Below the pieces are notes generated by a model. It was not told where the DNA came from, ran no database searches, and saw only the letters and a list, made by a program, of their open reading frames with translations. The translations under genes and the position numbers were made by a program. Of a stretch of DNA of 64,000 nucleotides, positions 7,609 through 17,977 are shown piece after piece. The DNA is from Vreelandella zhanjiangensis DSM 21076 (GTDB lineage Bacteria > Pseudomonadota > Gammaproteobacteria > Pseudomonadales > Halomonadaceae). Every line of letters begins with the position of its first letter. The stretch's first letter is position 1. The stretch is taken from NCBI RefSeq assembly GCF_000377665.1, contig NZ_KB898655.1, forward strand, positions 715 to 64,714. Reading direction: 5' to 3'.

Positions 7609-10600
7609 TTAACCGACCCAGACACGCGCATTACGGAACATACGAAGCCACGCACCATCTTCAGTCCACTCTGCCGGGCGCCAGGAGTTGGTTACCGCGC
7701 GGGTAACCCGCTCCGGATGGGGCATCATGATAGTGACGCGACCATCCGGTGTGGTTAGCCCGGTGATGCCCGAAGGCGAGCCGTTGGGGTTAGCCGGGTA
7801 ACGCGTGGTCACCTGGCCATAGTTATCGATATAGCGCAGGGCAATCTGACTGCTGGACTGCATGCTGCGCAGGTGCGCCGTATCGCGGAACTCAGCGCGG
7901 CCTTCACCGTGGGCAACGGCAATAGGCAGTTGAGAGCCTTCCATACCGGCCAGCAGGATCGACGGCGTTTTCTCAACGCGCAGCATAGCTACTCGGGCTT
8001 CAAACTGCTCTGACTCGTTACGCATGAAGCTTGGCCAGTTTTCGGCACCGGGGATCAGCGTCTTCAGCTGCGACAGCATCTGGCAACCATTACACACGCC
8101 CAGCGAGAAGCTGTCATCGCGTGTAAAGAAAGCCTCAAACTGATCGCGTGCGCGTTCGTTGAACAGCACCGATTTAGCCCAGCCGCCGCCAGCACCTAAC
8201 ACATCGCCGTAAGAGAAGCCGCCACACGCCACGAGCCCTTTAAATTCATCCAGGGCCACGCGGCCTTCCAGGATATCACTCATGTGGACATCCACTGCGT
8301 CAAAGCCTGCTTTATCAAACGCCCAGCCCATCTCGACCTGGCCGTTAACCCCCTGCTCGCGCAGTACCGCCACAGCGGGTTTAGCCATGTTGATAAACGG
8401 CGCGCTGATATCTTCATTGATATCGAACGTCGGCGTAGCGAAAAGGCCAGGGTCACGCGTATCGAGCAGATTATCGAACTCGTTTTTAGCGCACTCAGGG
8501 TTATCGCGCAGCGCCTGCAGACGGTAGCTGGTTTCCGACCAGGTGCGCTGAGTCAGTTGCCGCGTCGTTTCTAACAGCGGCTCTTCAAACAGCGTTACCC
8601 GTACCTGATCGTCGTAACGCGGACGAGCAATGACACCGCACGTTTCAATGCCGGCCACGGCAAACTGAGTCAACACTTCTTCGGTGTGCTTGCGGTTAAC
8701 CTGAATCACCGCACCAAGCTCTTCAGAGAACAGCGCGTTAAGCGCCTCAACCGGCTCATCAATCATCCAGTCGAGCTTAATCTCAAGGCCAGCGTGCGCG
8801 GCAAAAGCCATCTCCAGCAGCGTGACAATCAGACCGCCATCGCTACGGTCGTGATACGCCAGCAGCTTGCCGTCACGGTTAAGCCCTTGGATAACCTCAA
8901 AGAAGGCTTTGATATCTTCTGGATCGTCCACATCAGGGCAGGTATTGCCCACCTGGCCGTATACCTGCGCCAGCGCAGAACCACCCAAGCGGTTCTGGCC
9001 GTTGCCCAGGTCGATCAGGATCAGGTCTGATTCATCCTGATCAAGGTTGATCTGCGGCGTCAGCGTACCCAGCGCGTCGGTGACCGGGGCAAACCCGGTA
9101 ATCACCACCGACAGCGGCGACGTGATGCTCTTGTCTTCGCGCTCTCCCTGATCATTCTCATCCTGCCAGGAGGTACGCATCGACATGGAGTCTTTGCCCA
9201 CCGGCACCGCAATGCCCAGCGCCGGGCAAAGCTCCATCCCTACGGCGTGAACCGCGTCATAAAGCGCTTGGTTCTCACCGGGGTGATCGGCAGCGCTCAT
9301 CCAGTTGGCGGAAAGCTTGATATCTCCCAGCTTGGCAATCGGCGCGGCCGCAAGGTTGGTAATCGCCTCGGCCACTGCCAGGCGTGCGCTGGCCGCGGGG
9401 TTAATCAAGGCAACCGGCGGGCGCTCACCCATGGCCATCGCTTCACCGGCATGCGTGTCATAACTTGCAGTGGTCACCGCTACATCGGCAACCGGCACCT
9501 GCCAAGGGCCCACCATCTGGTCACGGGCCACCTGGCCTGTAATCGAGCGGTCGCCAATGGTAATCAAGAAGCTTTTGGATGCCACGGCGGGCAGACGCAA
9601 AACGCGGTCCAACGCTTCGCGAAGATCCAGGTTATCCAGCATGACGCCGGAAAGCTCGGGCGAGTGACGCTCAAAGCTGCGCTGCATTTTCGGCGCTTTA
9701 CCGAACAGCACGCTCATCGGCAGATCAATCGGCTTGCTTTGGAAATGGCCATCGCGCACTTCCAAATGGTGATCGGCCTGGGCTTCTCCCACGACGGCAT
9801 AGGGGCAGCGCTCGCGCTTACACAGCGCATCAAACGTATCCAGGTCTTCCGGCGCAACGGCCAGTACGTAACGCTCCTGGGCTTCGTTACACCAGATTTC
9901 CAGCGGGCTCATGCCCGGCTCGGCGTTGGGCACGGCGCGTAAATCGAAAAGTCCACCGCGGTTGCCGTCTTTAACCAGTTCAGGCAGCGCGTTGGAAAGC
10001 CCGCCTGCACCGACGTCGTGAATAAAGCGAATCGGATTTTTATCGCCCAGCGACCAGCAGCGGTCGATGACTTCCTGGGCACGCCGCTCGATTTCGGGGT
10101 TTTCACGCTGCACCGAGGCAAAATCCAGATCAGCGCTTGAAGTGCCGGAAGACATGCTGGAAGCCGCCCCACCGCCCAAGCCGATCAACATCGCCGGGCC
10201 GCCCATCACAATCAGCTTGCCGCCCACCGGGATATCGCCCTTTTGAACGTGCTGAGCGCGAATGTTGCCGTAACCACCGGCCAGCATGATCGGCTTATGG
10301 AAACCGCGCCGCTCAATACCGCCTTCGTTAAGCGTATCCTGCTCGTAGGTGCGGAAGTAGCCATTGAGATTAGGGCGACCAAATTCATTGTTAAACGCGG
10401 CGCCACCAATCGGCCCTTCAAGCATGATGGCAAGGGCTGACTGCATGCGCTCGGGCTTACCGTAATCAAACGCTTCCCACGGCTGCACGAATTCAGGGAT
10501 TCGCAGGTTGGAAACGGTAAAGCCGGAAAGGCCTGCTTTCGGTTTGCCGCCGATACCGGTTGCACCCTCATCACGAATTTCACCACCAGAACCAGTTGCG

Positions 10601-11544
10601 GCACCCGGGAACGGCGCAATCGCGGTGGGATGGTTATGCGTTTCCACCTTCATCAGAATATGGATCGGCTCTTGATGGGTGCCATATAGCGCGCGCTCAC
10701 CCTCAGCACCGGTCAGCGGCGTCGCATAAAAGCGCCCTGCCTGGCTGCCTTTGATAACCGCCGCATTATCGCTATACGCCGATAAGACGTTGTCAGGGGA
10801 GGTCGCAAAGGTGTTCTTGATCATTTTAAACAGCGAGTGGGACTGCGGCTCGCCGTCAATCACCCAGTCGGCGTTGAAAATTTTATGTCGGCAATGCTCT
10901 GAGTTCGCCTGCGCAAACATCATCAGCTCAACGTCAGTGGGGTTACGCTGAAGCTCGTTGAAGGCATCTACCAAATAATCAACTTCATCGTCGGCCAGCG
11001 CCAGACCCAGCTCGCGGTTAGCGGTCACCAGCGCATCACGGCCGCTGTTCAGTATATCCACACTGCCCAGCGGCGCCGGCGCGTGATGGGCAAACAATCT
11101 TGCCGCATCAGACGCGTCATCAAGCACGGCCTCCGTCATGCGGTCGTGCAATAACGCCGCCAGGGCCACTAGACTCTCTTCGCTGGGAACGGCGCTAAAC
11201 CCTACCCGGTAATCAATTCCACGCTCTATACGCCGAATTTCTGACAGCCCGCAGTTATGCGCGATATCGGTCGCTTTCGATGACCAGGGTGACTGAGTGC
11301 CTAGACGTGGCACCACCAGAAAACGCTCGCTCTGGGCAGGTATCTCAGTGCTGGTATGCGTACCGTAATCCAACAGCTGTGTCAGACGCTCTTGGGAGGC
11401 GTCACTGAGTTCTTCATGGTGATCAATAAAATGAACATAGTGGGCAGACAGTGCCTCCACCTCGGGAACACGTTCACGCAGCACCGTTAACAGCCGTGTA
11501 TGACGGAAGGCAGAAAGGGCGGGCGCGCCTCGCAGTTCGAGCAT
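7609..11544 (-). CDS. purL: Phosphoribosylformylglycinamidine synthase PurL (large form)
   Basis: 1311 residues, the usual single-chain length in gammaproteobacteria. It converts FGAR to FGAM with ATP and glutamine in purine synthesis. The N-terminal PurS-like domain, two AIRS-type synthase halves ([47 protein letters not shown]) and a C-terminal class I glutamine amidotransferase are present in order. The amidotransferase nucleophile is the first Cys of GVCNGCQML near 1150, with His/Glu in MMPHPERV near 1280. It is transcribed divergently from mltF across a 183-bp gap that holds a GGCCGC/GCGGCC hairpin at 11591-11605. Confidence 0.97.
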   Translation of the reverse strand: MLELRGAPALSAFRHTRLLTVLRERVPEVEALSAHYVHFIDHHEELSDASQERLTQLLDYGTHTSTEIPAQSERFLVVPRLGTQSPWSSKATDIAHNCGLSEIRRIERGIDYRVGFSAVPSEESLVALAALLHDRMTEAVLDDASDAARLFAHHAPAPLGSVDILNSGRDALVTANRELGLALADDEVDYLVDAFNELQRNPTDVELMMFAQANSEHCRHKIFNADWVIDGEPQSHSLFKMIKNTFATSPDNVLSAYSDNAAVIKGSQAGRFYATPLTGAEGERALYGTHQEPIHILMKVETHNHPTAIAPFPGAATGSGGEIRDEGATGIGGKPKAGLSGFTVSNLRIPEFVQPWEAFDYGKPERMQSALAIMLEGPIGGAAFNNEFGRPNLNGYFRTYEQDTLNEGGIERRGFHKPIMLAGGYGNIRAQHVQKGDIPVGGKLIVMGGPAMLIGLGGGAASSMSSGTSSADLDFASVQRENPEIERRAQEVIDRCWSLGDKNPIRFIHDVGAGGLSNALPELVKDGNRGGLFDLRAVPNAEPGMSPLEIWCNEAQERYVLAVAPEDLDTFDALCKRERCPYAVVGEAQADHHLEVRDGHFQSKPIDLPMSVLFGKAPKMQRSFERHSPELSGVMLDNLDLREALDRVLRLPAVASKSFLITIGDRSITGQVARDQMVGPWQVPVADVAVTTASYDTHAGEAMAMGERPPVALINPAASARLAVAEAITNLAAAPIAKLGDIKLSANWMSAADHPGENQALYDAVHAVGMELCPALGIAVPVGKDSMSMRTSWQDENDQGEREDKSITSPLSVVITGFAPVTDALGTLTPQINLDQDESDLILIDLGNGQNRLGGSALAQVYGQVGNTCPDVDDPEDIKAFFEVIQGLNRDGKLLAYHDRSDGGLIVTLLEMAFAAHAGLEIKLDWMIDEPVEALNALFSEELGAVIQVNRKHTEEVLTQFAVAGIETCGVIARPRYDDQVRVTLFEEPLLETTRQLTQRTWSETSYRLQALRDNPECAKNEFDNLLDTRDPGLFATPTFDINEDISAPFINMAKPAVAVLREQGVNGQVEMGWAFDKAGFDAVDVHMSDILEGRVALDEFKGLVACGGFSYGDVLGAGGGWAKSVLFNERARDQFEAFFTRDDSFSLGVCNGCQMLSQLKTLIPGAENWPSFMRNESEQFEARVAMLRVEKTPSILLAGMEGSQLPIAVAHGEGRAEFRDTAHLRSMQSSSQIALRYIDNYGQVTTRYPANPNGSPSGITGLTTPDGRVTIMMPHPERVTRAVTNSWRPAEWTEDGAWLRMFRNARVWVG

Positions 11545-11727
11545 ATCCTGAAGCCTCTAGAGCAGAGAAAATTCGTGCAGGGAAATAGCAGGCCGCAACG
11601 CGGCCCCCTTAAATGACACTAATTAGCCACTATGATACTGGAAAGCGGCGGCCACACGAAATCAACAAGGTGACAGCATGATCCTGGCTGGGTATCGTGG
11701 CAGCTTGTTTCATGCCGACAAGACCCC

Positions 11728-13194
11728 ATGCCGACATTGATCTATCAACATTTCATAGCGCGTTTTCGTCTCTATTTTACCCTAATTATCATTGCTTTAC
11801 TGATATTGACACCCACCTTTCCCAAGGTACCCAAAGGCGAACATTTAACGCAGATTCAAGCCAAAGATTTTATTACTGCTCATACGCGCAACACTCCCAC
11901 GACCTATTATGAAGGCCGCCAGGGACCGACCGGCTTTGAGTACGAGCTGATGCACCAGTTCGCCGAATATTTAGGCGTGAGCCTCAACCTCAACGCCAAG
12001 CATCATGCCGAGAGCGTTTTGTCGGCGGTACGTGAGCAGGGCGACCTTGGCGCGGCGGCGCTGCCTCTTCTCCCCGATACAACAGAGGTGTATTACACAC
12101 GTCCGATTATTCAAATGCAGCCGCTGGTCGTCTACCGGCGGGGTTTACACGGCATACAGGAACCCGGTGATCTGGTGGGCCTTGAGCTGGGTACGCTGAG
12201 CCAAGCGGGTACCAGCGAAGCCCTGCGTGAACTTCAGCGTGACTACGCTAATTTAAGCTGGAGGGAGTCCCACGAGCTGGAAGTAGCCGAACTGCTCGCT
12301 CAGGTAGAAAGCGGCACGCTGGATGCAGCGGTTATTTTTGATCATCAGTTTCGACTTAACCGGCTGTTCTTCCCTAATGTTGAGCGGGGCTTTTTACTCG
12401 GCGACCCGCTTTCCATGGTATGGGCCGTGCCCAGGGGGCGTGGTTTAGGGCTGCTGGAGGCTGCCAATGACTTTCTGCAAAACCTGCAGGAAAACGGCAC
12501 GCTCAACCATCTGGTGAACCGCTACTTTGGCCATGACGACTACCTGGAGTATGTCGGCACGCGTACCTTCCTGGGCCACCTTGATGCACGTCTGCCCCAG
12601 TTTGCCGACCTGTTTAAGCAGGCCGCCGCCGCAACCGGATTTGACTGGAAACTGCTGGCCGCGGTGGGCTATCAGGAGTCTCATTGGGACGCCGATGCGG
12701 TTTCCCCCACCGGTGTACGCGGACTGATGATGCTGACCCACCCGACCGCGAGCGAAATGGGTGTGGCTAACCGGCGTGACGCGGCGCAAAGCATTGATGG
12801 CGGCGCACGCTATCTGCGCAGTCTTAAAGACCGGCTGCCTGAAAGCATTACCGGTAATGACCGCTTGTACATGGCCATGGCGGCCTACAATATTGGCCTC
12901 GGCCACCTTTACGATGCGCGCAAACTGGCAGAAGCAGGCGGTAAGAATCCCAACCTGTGGAACGATGTGCGTGAGACGCTGCCGCTCTTACAGCATCAGG
13001 AGTGGTATAGCCAAACGCGCCATGGTTACGCACGCGGCGGCGAACCGGTCATTTATGTGCGCAACATTCGCCGCTATTACGAAATGATCGAGTATGTGGA
13101 GCGCAGCCGTCAGCAGTTTTTCCAATTAGAACAGGCAGGCATTGAAGATGCTGCCCAGTTGCCTTTCGAACTGATTCCCCCGCTCACCCCCTAG
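11728..13194 (+). CDS. mltF: Membrane-bound lytic transglycosylase MltF
   Basis: 488 residues. The protein has a hydrophobic N-terminus at about 16-30 (membrane anchor or signal), a periplasmic solute-binding-protein-like regulatory domain at about 45-270 (FEYELMHQFAEYLGVSLNL), and a C-terminal SLT family 1 lysozyme-like domain. The catalytic glutamate is in GYQESHWDADAVSP near residue 316; GVRGLMMLT and AAYNIGLGHLYDA are the other SLT blocks. MltF cuts peptidoglycan to 1,6-anhydromuropeptides. purL-mltF with tadA nearby is a known Pseudomonas neighbourhood; here the crt cluster separates mltF from tadA. The start codon has no obvious ribosome-binding site. Confidence 0.93.
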   Translation: MPTLIYQHFIARFRLYFTLIIIALLILTPTFPKVPKGEHLTQIQAKDFITAHTRNTPTTYYEGRQGPTGFEYELMHQFAEYLGVSLNLNAKHHAESVLSAVREQGDLGAAALPLLPDTTEVYYTRPIIQMQPLVVYRRGLHGIQEPGDLVGLELGTLSQAGTSEALRELQRDYANLSWRESHELEVAELLAQVESGTLDAAVIFDHQFRLNRLFFPNVERGFLLGDPLSMVWAVPRGRGLGLLEAANDFLQNLQENGTLNHLVNRYFGHDDYLEYVGTRTFLGHLDARLPQFADLFKQAAAATGFDWKLLAAVGYQESHWDADAVSPTGVRGLMMLTHPTASEMGVANRRDAAQSIDGGARYLRSLKDRLPESITGNDRLYMAMAAYNIGLGHLYDARKLAEAGGKNPNLWNDVRETLPLLQHQEWYSQTRHGYARGGEPVIYVRNIRRYYEMIEYVERSRQQFFQLEQAGIEDAAQLPFELIPPLTP

Positions 13195-13244
13195 CCCTTT
13201 TTTAAAACGCTCCACGCCTAACGCTGTCGATGATTAAAGCCCAG

Positions 13245-13291
13245 CCATTGACAATGGTTATGCAAATAACCATTGTTGTATAATTTACAAC
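13245..13291 (+). promoter_or_regulatory. Nested palindromes and -10 box upstream of crtE
   Basis: CAATGGTTAT (13252-13261) and ATAACCATTG (13266-13275) form a perfect 10-bp inverted repeat around GCAA. Immediately after, GTTGTA-TAATT-TACAAC (13275-13291) is a second perfect palindrome that contains the consensus -10 box TATAAT (13279-13284). CCATTG-a-CAATGG (13245-13257) is a third, overlapping one. No good -35 sits 16-18 bases before the TATAAT, and TTGACA at 13248 is 25 bases away, so an activator or repressor is likely. The message would have a leader of about 240 bases before crtE. Confidence 0.6.
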
Positions 13292-13530
13292 ACTATAAGC
13301 ATGCTCGGTGAACGGTATTCATATCGCTGTTTTCAGATAAAAAATGTGCGTTTAAATGGCATAAAAAAGGAAATTTACGCCGTTTGAATTACGCTTTGCA
13401 GACATACAAGTAAAAACGTTTGCCGCCCCAGGCGGTCGCGCCGTCAACAGAACAGGTTGGCTTGCACTACCGCAATGTGCGCTCAATAGCTGCCATACAT
13501 TGTCATGATGGGAAACCAGGGATCGCTTTG

Positions 13531-14436
13531 ATGAACGCCAACGTCGATACATTTTCAAGCCATGAAAACGAAGTGCAGGCACTGCGCGAAGCGCTTCAAA
13601 ATCGCCTGGCGCAACTGCTGCCTGAAGGTCATGAACACGACCTGGTGTGTGAGGCAATGCGCGAAGGCACCCTGGCACCCGGCAAACGTATTCGCCCTCT
13701 TCTACTCATGCTTGCGGCACAGGATTTAGGCTGCGAGCCAGATAAGCCCGGCCTTCTGGATCTGGCATGTGCCGTGGAAATGATCCACGCCGCCTCGCTA
13801 ATCCTTGACGACACTCCCTGCATGGATAACGCCCTTTTACGTCGCGGTAGACCCACTATTCACCGCCAGTTCGGCGAAAATGTCGCGATCCTTGCTGCCG
13901 TAGCGCTTCTCAGCCGGGCCTTTGGCGTGGTGGCAACAGCCGACGGCTTATCGGATACCTGCAAGACACAGGCGGTGGCAGAGCTTTCCACAGCTGCCGG
14001 TTTACAAGGGCTGGTTCAGGGCCAGTTTCGCGACTTAAGCGAAGGCAGTAGCGCCCGCAGCGCCGAGGCCATCATCACTACCAACACACTTAAAACCGGC
14101 GTGCTGTTTGATGCCACGCTGCAAATGGCTGCTATTGCCGCAGGCACCTCGCCCGAGATACGTCACTCGCTGCGCTGCTTTGCCCAGGATCTGGGGCAGG
14201 CTTTTCAGCTACTGGATGACCTTTCCGATGGCCTGAGCGGTACCGGTAAGGACATCAACAAAGACAGCGGCAAATCAACTCTGGTGGCCATGCTGGGCAC
14301 TCAAGCCGTACACCAGCGCCTTCAGGAGCACCTGCATAGCGCCGACGAGCACTTGTCATCTGCTTGCGCGCAGGGGGCGGCGACCCGGCGCTTCATGCAC
14401 ACCTGGTTCGATAAGCAGTTGGCCACGTTTAGCTGA
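13531..14436 (+). CDS. crtE: Geranylgeranyl diphosphate synthase CrtE
   Basis: 301 residues from ATG 13531, chosen because it matches the N-terminal length of Pantoea CrtE; an earlier in-frame ATG at 13420 would add unrelated residues. The enzyme chains isopentenyl units to C20 GGPP. The first aspartate motif is DDTPCMD at 93-99 with the two-residue insertion typical of this type, and the second is DDLSD at 229-233. EGTLAPGKRIRPLLLMLAA and LLRRGRPTIHRQFGENVAIL are strikingly like the Pantoea enzyme. First gene of the crt operon; the fni start lies 45 bp after its stop. Confidence 0.94.
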   Translation: MNANVDTFSSHENEVQALREALQNRLAQLLPEGHEHDLVCEAMREGTLAPGKRIRPLLLMLAAQDLGCEPDKPGLLDLACAVEMIHAASLILDDTPCMDNALLRRGRPTIHRQFGENVAILAAVALLSRAFGVVATADGLSDTCKTQAVAELSTAAGLQGLVQGQFRDLSEGSSARSAEAIITTNTLKTGVLFDATLQMAAIAAGTSPEIRHSLRCFAQDLGQAFQLLDDLSDGLSGTGKDINKDSGKSTLVAMLGTQAVHQRLQEHLHSADEHLSSACAQGAATRRFMHTWFDKQLATFS

Positions 14437-14481
14437 CGCAGCATGTTTTATCGTGCAGGATTCAGATTCAAGGGAGCGGCA

Positions 14482-15525
14482 ATGAAGGACACCGAGCTGA
14501 CACAGCGTAAAAACGACCATCTGGATATTGTGCTCAACCCAGCGCTGGCTAGAAAAACCATCCGCACGGGGTTTGAGCGTTGGCGCTTTGAGCACTGCGC
14601 ACTACCCGAGCTCGACCTGGACAGCATTGACCTACGCACCGTGCTGTTTGGGCGCACCCTGCAGGCGCCCCTGCTGATTAGCTCAATGACCGGCGGCGCC
14701 AGCCGGGCCACCAGCATCAATCGCTATTTGGCCCAAGCGGCCCAAACCCTGGGCCTTGCCATGGGCGTTGGCTCCCAGCGCGTGGCGCTTGAGAGCGAAG
14801 CCAACTGGGGGTTAACCAGCGAACTGCGCCAGATTGCCCCCGATATTCCTCTGCTCGCCAACCTCGGGGCGGCGCAACTACTTGGCAAGCACGGCGTTGA
14901 CTATGCCCGCCAGGCAGTCGACATGATCGAGGCCGATGCACTGATTGTGCACATCAACCCGTTACAGGAAGCCCTGCAAACCGGCGGGGACCGTGACTGG
15001 CGCGGCATTCTGCTGGCGATAGAACAGGTGTCGAACGCCCTGGCGGTACCGGTGTTGGTGAAAGAAGTCGGTGCGGGGCTCTCAGCATCGGTTGGCCGCC
15101 AGCTAGCGGGCGCGGGTGTTGCCATGCTGGATGTTGCCGGTGCCGGTGGCACCAGCTGGGCCGCCGTAGAAGGCGAGCGCGCCAGCACGCCGCAAAAACG
15201 CGCCGTGGCCATGGCCTTTGCCGACTGGGGCATTCCAACGGCCCAAGCGCTGTGCGATTTACGTAAAACGCTACCCGATATGCCCTTAATCGCGTCAGGA
15301 GGTATTCACGACGGCATTGACGCCGCAAAAGCGCTCTGCCTGGGAGCCCAACTGGTAGGCCAGGCGGCAGCGAGCTTAAACAGCGCCAATACCTCAGCCG
15401 AGGCGGTCATCGAACACTTTCAAATCCTGATCGAGCAGCTGCGGGTTGCCTGTTTTTGTACGGGTAGCGCGGATTTAGTCGCGTTAAAGCACGCCACGCT
15501 GCTGCGTATAGAGAACGACGCATGA
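14482..15525 (+). CDS. fni: Type 2 isopentenyl-diphosphate isomerase
   Basis: 347 residues from ATG 14482, which has AAGGGAG seven to eight bases upstream. This FMN- and NADPH-dependent enzyme interconverts IPP and DMAPP and supplies starter units to CrtE. Recognisable blocks are [20 protein letters not shown] near 60-80, [12 protein letters not shown], and the phosphate-binding [19 protein letters not shown] near 275. It is unrelated to the type 1 isomerase. The same gene sits second in the Pantoea agglomerans crt operon. It overlaps crtX by four bases. Confidence 0.93.
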   Translation: MKDTELTQRKNDHLDIVLNPALARKTIRTGFERWRFEHCALPELDLDSIDLRTVLFGRTLQAPLLISSMTGGASRATSINRYLAQAAQTLGLAMGVGSQRVALESEANWGLTSELRQIAPDIPLLANLGAAQLLGKHGVDYARQAVDMIEADALIVHINPLQEALQTGGDRDWRGILLAIEQVSNALAVPVLVKEVGAGLSASVGRQLAGAGVAMLDVAGAGGTSWAAVEGERASTPQKRAVAMAFADWGIPTAQALCDLRKTLPDMPLIASGGIHDGIDAAKALCLGAQLVGQAAASLNSANTSAEAVIEHFQILIEQLRVACFCTGSADLVALKHATLLRIENDA

Positions 15526-16802
15526 GCCACTATGCGGTTGTTGCGCCACCGCTATATAGCCACGTCAAAGCCCTGCAGGCGCTTGCTTTACAGTTGATTG
15601 AACGCGGCCATCAGGTAACGTTTGTGCAACAGTTTGAAGCGCTTGGCCTGCTTAGCGACTCACGCATCGGATTTTACCCGCTGGGCGAGCAGCGCCTTCC
15701 TGCGGGTAGCTTGGCCAAGACCTTAACGCGGGCAGCACGTCCATCGGGCCTAGGGCTTTTTTGGTTAATCAGCGATTTGGCCCGCACCACCGATATGCTG
15801 TGCAGCGAATTGCCTGCGGCTCTTGAAGCGCTTGGCGTGGATGGACTGATTGTGGATCAAATGGAAGCGGCCGGCGGGTTGGTCTCCGACGCTCTGGGCC
15901 TGCCTTATGTATCGGTGGCATGTGCCCTGCCGGTCAACCGCGAGCCGGGGTTGCCGCTACCCGTAATGCCGTTTGCCTATTCAAACAGCGCCCAGGCCAG
16001 GCATCGTTATGAGGTCAGCGAAACCATTTATGACTGGCTGATGCGCCCCCAGGCGCGCGTTATTGCCCGACATGCCCAGCGCCTTGGGTTAACGCCCCGA
16101 CACTCGCTGCACGAATGTTTATCACCGCTGGCCCAGATCAGCCAAACGCCCTTAGCGCTCGACTTCCCCCGCACCGTTCTACCCGCCTGCTTTCATGCGG
16201 TAGGGCCCTTGCGTGAACCCAAGCCGGATACGGCTAAATTGAGCGCACACGCCGATATGCCCAGGCAGCCGTTTGTGTTTGCCTCGCTAGGTACGCTCCA
16301 GGGCCATCGCTACCGGCTATTTTGCAAAATAGCCCAGGCCTGTCAGCAGCTCAACATGCCGCTTTTGATTGCCCACTGCGGCGGGCTAAATGCTGCCCAA
16401 GTTAACCAGCTTAAAACCTACCCGGCCACTTTCGTTACCGATTTTGCCGACCAGCGGGCTGTTTTAGAGCAGGCACGCGCCGTTATTACCCATGGCGGCT
16501 TGAATACGGTAATTGATGCAGTCGAAAGCGCTACTCCGATGCTTGCCATTCCTATCGCCTTCGACCAGCCAGGCGTTGCCGCGCGCATCGCCCATCACGG
16601 GATCGGCCAACGCGTTTCTCGTTTTTCAAGCGCATCGACGGTGGCCAAACGGTTGGGCCGTCTACTCAACAACGATGCTTATCAGCAGCGCCTGCACGCC
16701 ATGCGCTCACCGCTCGCCCAGGCAGGCGGTGCGAAACAGGCCGCGGATATTACCGAGCAGGCTTTACGCGAACAGCGTCCGGTGTTGGCGAGGGCGGCAT
16801 GA
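15522..16802 (+). CDS. crtX: Zeaxanthin glucosyltransferase CrtX
   Basis: 426 residues, GT1-type glycosyltransferase. It transfers glucose from UDP-glucose to the hydroxyls of zeaxanthin, giving the mono- and diglucoside. The N-terminal lobe begins [20 protein letters not shown], with the usual acceptor-site histidine. The donor-binding signature in the C-terminal lobe includes [20 protein letters not shown] near 322-341 and ends with [10 protein letters not shown]. Overlaps both neighbours by four bases, so it is translationally coupled within the crt operon. Its presence predicts a polar, membrane-surface carotenoid as end product. Confidence 0.92.
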   Translation: MSHYAVVAPPLYSHVKALQALALQLIERGHQVTFVQQFEALGLLSDSRIGFYPLGEQRLPAGSLAKTLTRAARPSGLGLFWLISDLARTTDMLCSELPAALEALGVDGLIVDQMEAAGGLVSDALGLPYVSVACALPVNREPGLPLPVMPFAYSNSAQARHRYEVSETIYDWLMRPQARVIARHAQRLGLTPRHSLHECLSPLAQISQTPLALDFPRTVLPACFHAVGPLREPKPDTAKLSAHADMPRQPFVFASLGTLQGHRYRLFCKIAQACQQLNMPLLIAHCGGLNAAQVNQLKTYPATFVTDFADQRAVLEQARAVITHGGLNTVIDAVESATPMLAIPIAFDQPGVAARIAHHGIGQRVSRFSSASTVAKRLGRLLNNDAYQQRLHAMRSPLAQAGGAKQAADITEQALREQRPVLARAA

Positions 16803-17977
16803 TGAATACCCAGTGGGATGTGATCTTAGTAGGCGCAGGCTTGGCCAACGGGTTGATTGCCTGGAGGCTGAAGCAGCGCCAGCCTGCATTAAAGGTGCTG
16901 GTACTGGAAGCCGGAGAGCGCCCGGGCGGCAACCATACCTGGTCGTTTCATGAAGGCGACTTGAGCGCAGCGCAACACGCTTGGCTCGCCCCCTTGGTAG
17001 CCCATTGCTGGCAGGGCTATGAGGTGCGCTTCCCTGAATTTACCCGCAAGCTGCCCAATGCCTATTTAAGCGTGACCTCTGAGCGCTTTGCGAGCGTCAT
17101 GGAAGAAGCCCTGGGTGAGCATTTAATAACCAATACCCAAGTGGCTAACGTCACGCCCACCAGCGTCGAGCTTCCTGACGGCACCACGCTTAGCGCAGCG
17201 GCGGTGATCGATGGCAGGGGTTATCAACCAAGCCCGCATTTGACCATTGGCGCTCAGGCGTTTATCGGCCAGCAGTGGCAGCTGAGCAAGCCCCATGAAT
17301 TAACCCAGCCGCTCCTGATGGATGCCACTGTCGACCAGGCTACAGGCTACCGCTTCGTCTATACGCTGCCACTTTCCGTCGATGAGCTTCTAATCGAAGA
17401 TACGCACTACATCGATCAGGCCACGCTTGATGAACAGCAGGCACGTGCCAATATCAAACATTACGCGGCGGCCCAAGGCTGGCAGCTAAAAACGCTTAAG
17501 CGCGAGGAGCGCGGCAACCTGCCGATCACCCTTGCGGGCGATTTCGAGGCGTTCTGGCAGGCGGCGCAGCAGCAACCCATGAGCGGGCTACGCGCCGGAC
17601 TTTTTCACTCAACGACCGGGTATTCATTGCCCCACGCGGTCGAGCTGGCCGATCTGATCGCTGCACAGCAAACCCTTAACGTCAACACGCTGTTTGAGCT
17701 GATAAAACGCTTTGCCGCGCGGCGCTGGCGGCAGCAGCGCTTTTTCCGCATGCTCAACCGCATGCTGTTTCTGGCCGGGCCTGCGGAGAATCGCTGGCGA
17801 GTCATGCAGCGCTTTTATGGCTTGAACGACGCGCTTATCGCGCGCTTTTACGCAGGCCATCCGACCCTGGCCGATAAGGCCCGAATCCTGTCAGGCAAGC
17901 CGCCAGTCCCGGTGGGCGAAGCCCTTCAGGCCGTGCTTAAACAAACCCCTCGGCTGCGAGCCTTTAATGATGAGTAA
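16799..17977 (+). CDS. crtY: Lycopene beta-cyclase CrtY
   Basis: 392 residues. The N-terminal dinucleotide-binding motif VILVGAGLANGLIAWRL at 8-24 and PGGNHTWSFHEGD near 42 identify CrtY; later AAAVIDGRGY and GLRAGLFHSTTGYSLPHAV are characteristic. It closes both ends of lycopene to beta-rings, giving beta-carotene, in the cytoplasmic membrane. The start overlaps crtX by four bases and the end overlaps crtI by eleven. An ATG immediately downstream of the first could also serve as start. Confidence 0.94.
   Translation: MMNTQWDVILVGAGLANGLIAWRLKQRQPALKVLVLEAGERPGGNHTWSFHEGDLSAAQHAWLAPLVAHCWQGYEVRFPEFTRKLPNAYLSVTSERFASVMEEALGEHLITNTQVANVTPTSVELPDGTTLSAAAVIDGRGYQPSPHLTIGAQAFIGQQWQLSKPHELTQPLLMDATVDQATGYRFVYTLPLSVDELLIEDTHYIDQATLDEQQARANIKHYAAAQGWQLKTLKREERGNLPITLAGDFEAFWQAAQQQPMSGLRAGLFHSTTGYSLPHAVELADLIAAQQTLNVNTLFELIKRFAARRWRQQRFFRMLNRMLFLAGPAENRWRVMQRFYGLNDALIARFYAGHPTLADKARILSGKPPVPVGEALQAVLKQTPRLRAFNDE

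Noticed and set aside
9247..9942. 231-codon plus-strand frame
   Set aside because: Lies wholly antisense to purL; Arg/His/Gly-rich composition is that of a reversed GC-rich gene.
13248..13284. TTGACA and TATAAT taken together as a sigma-70 promoter
   Set aside because: They are 25 bp apart, too far for a normal pair; TTGACA is part of the CCATTG/CAATGG repeat.
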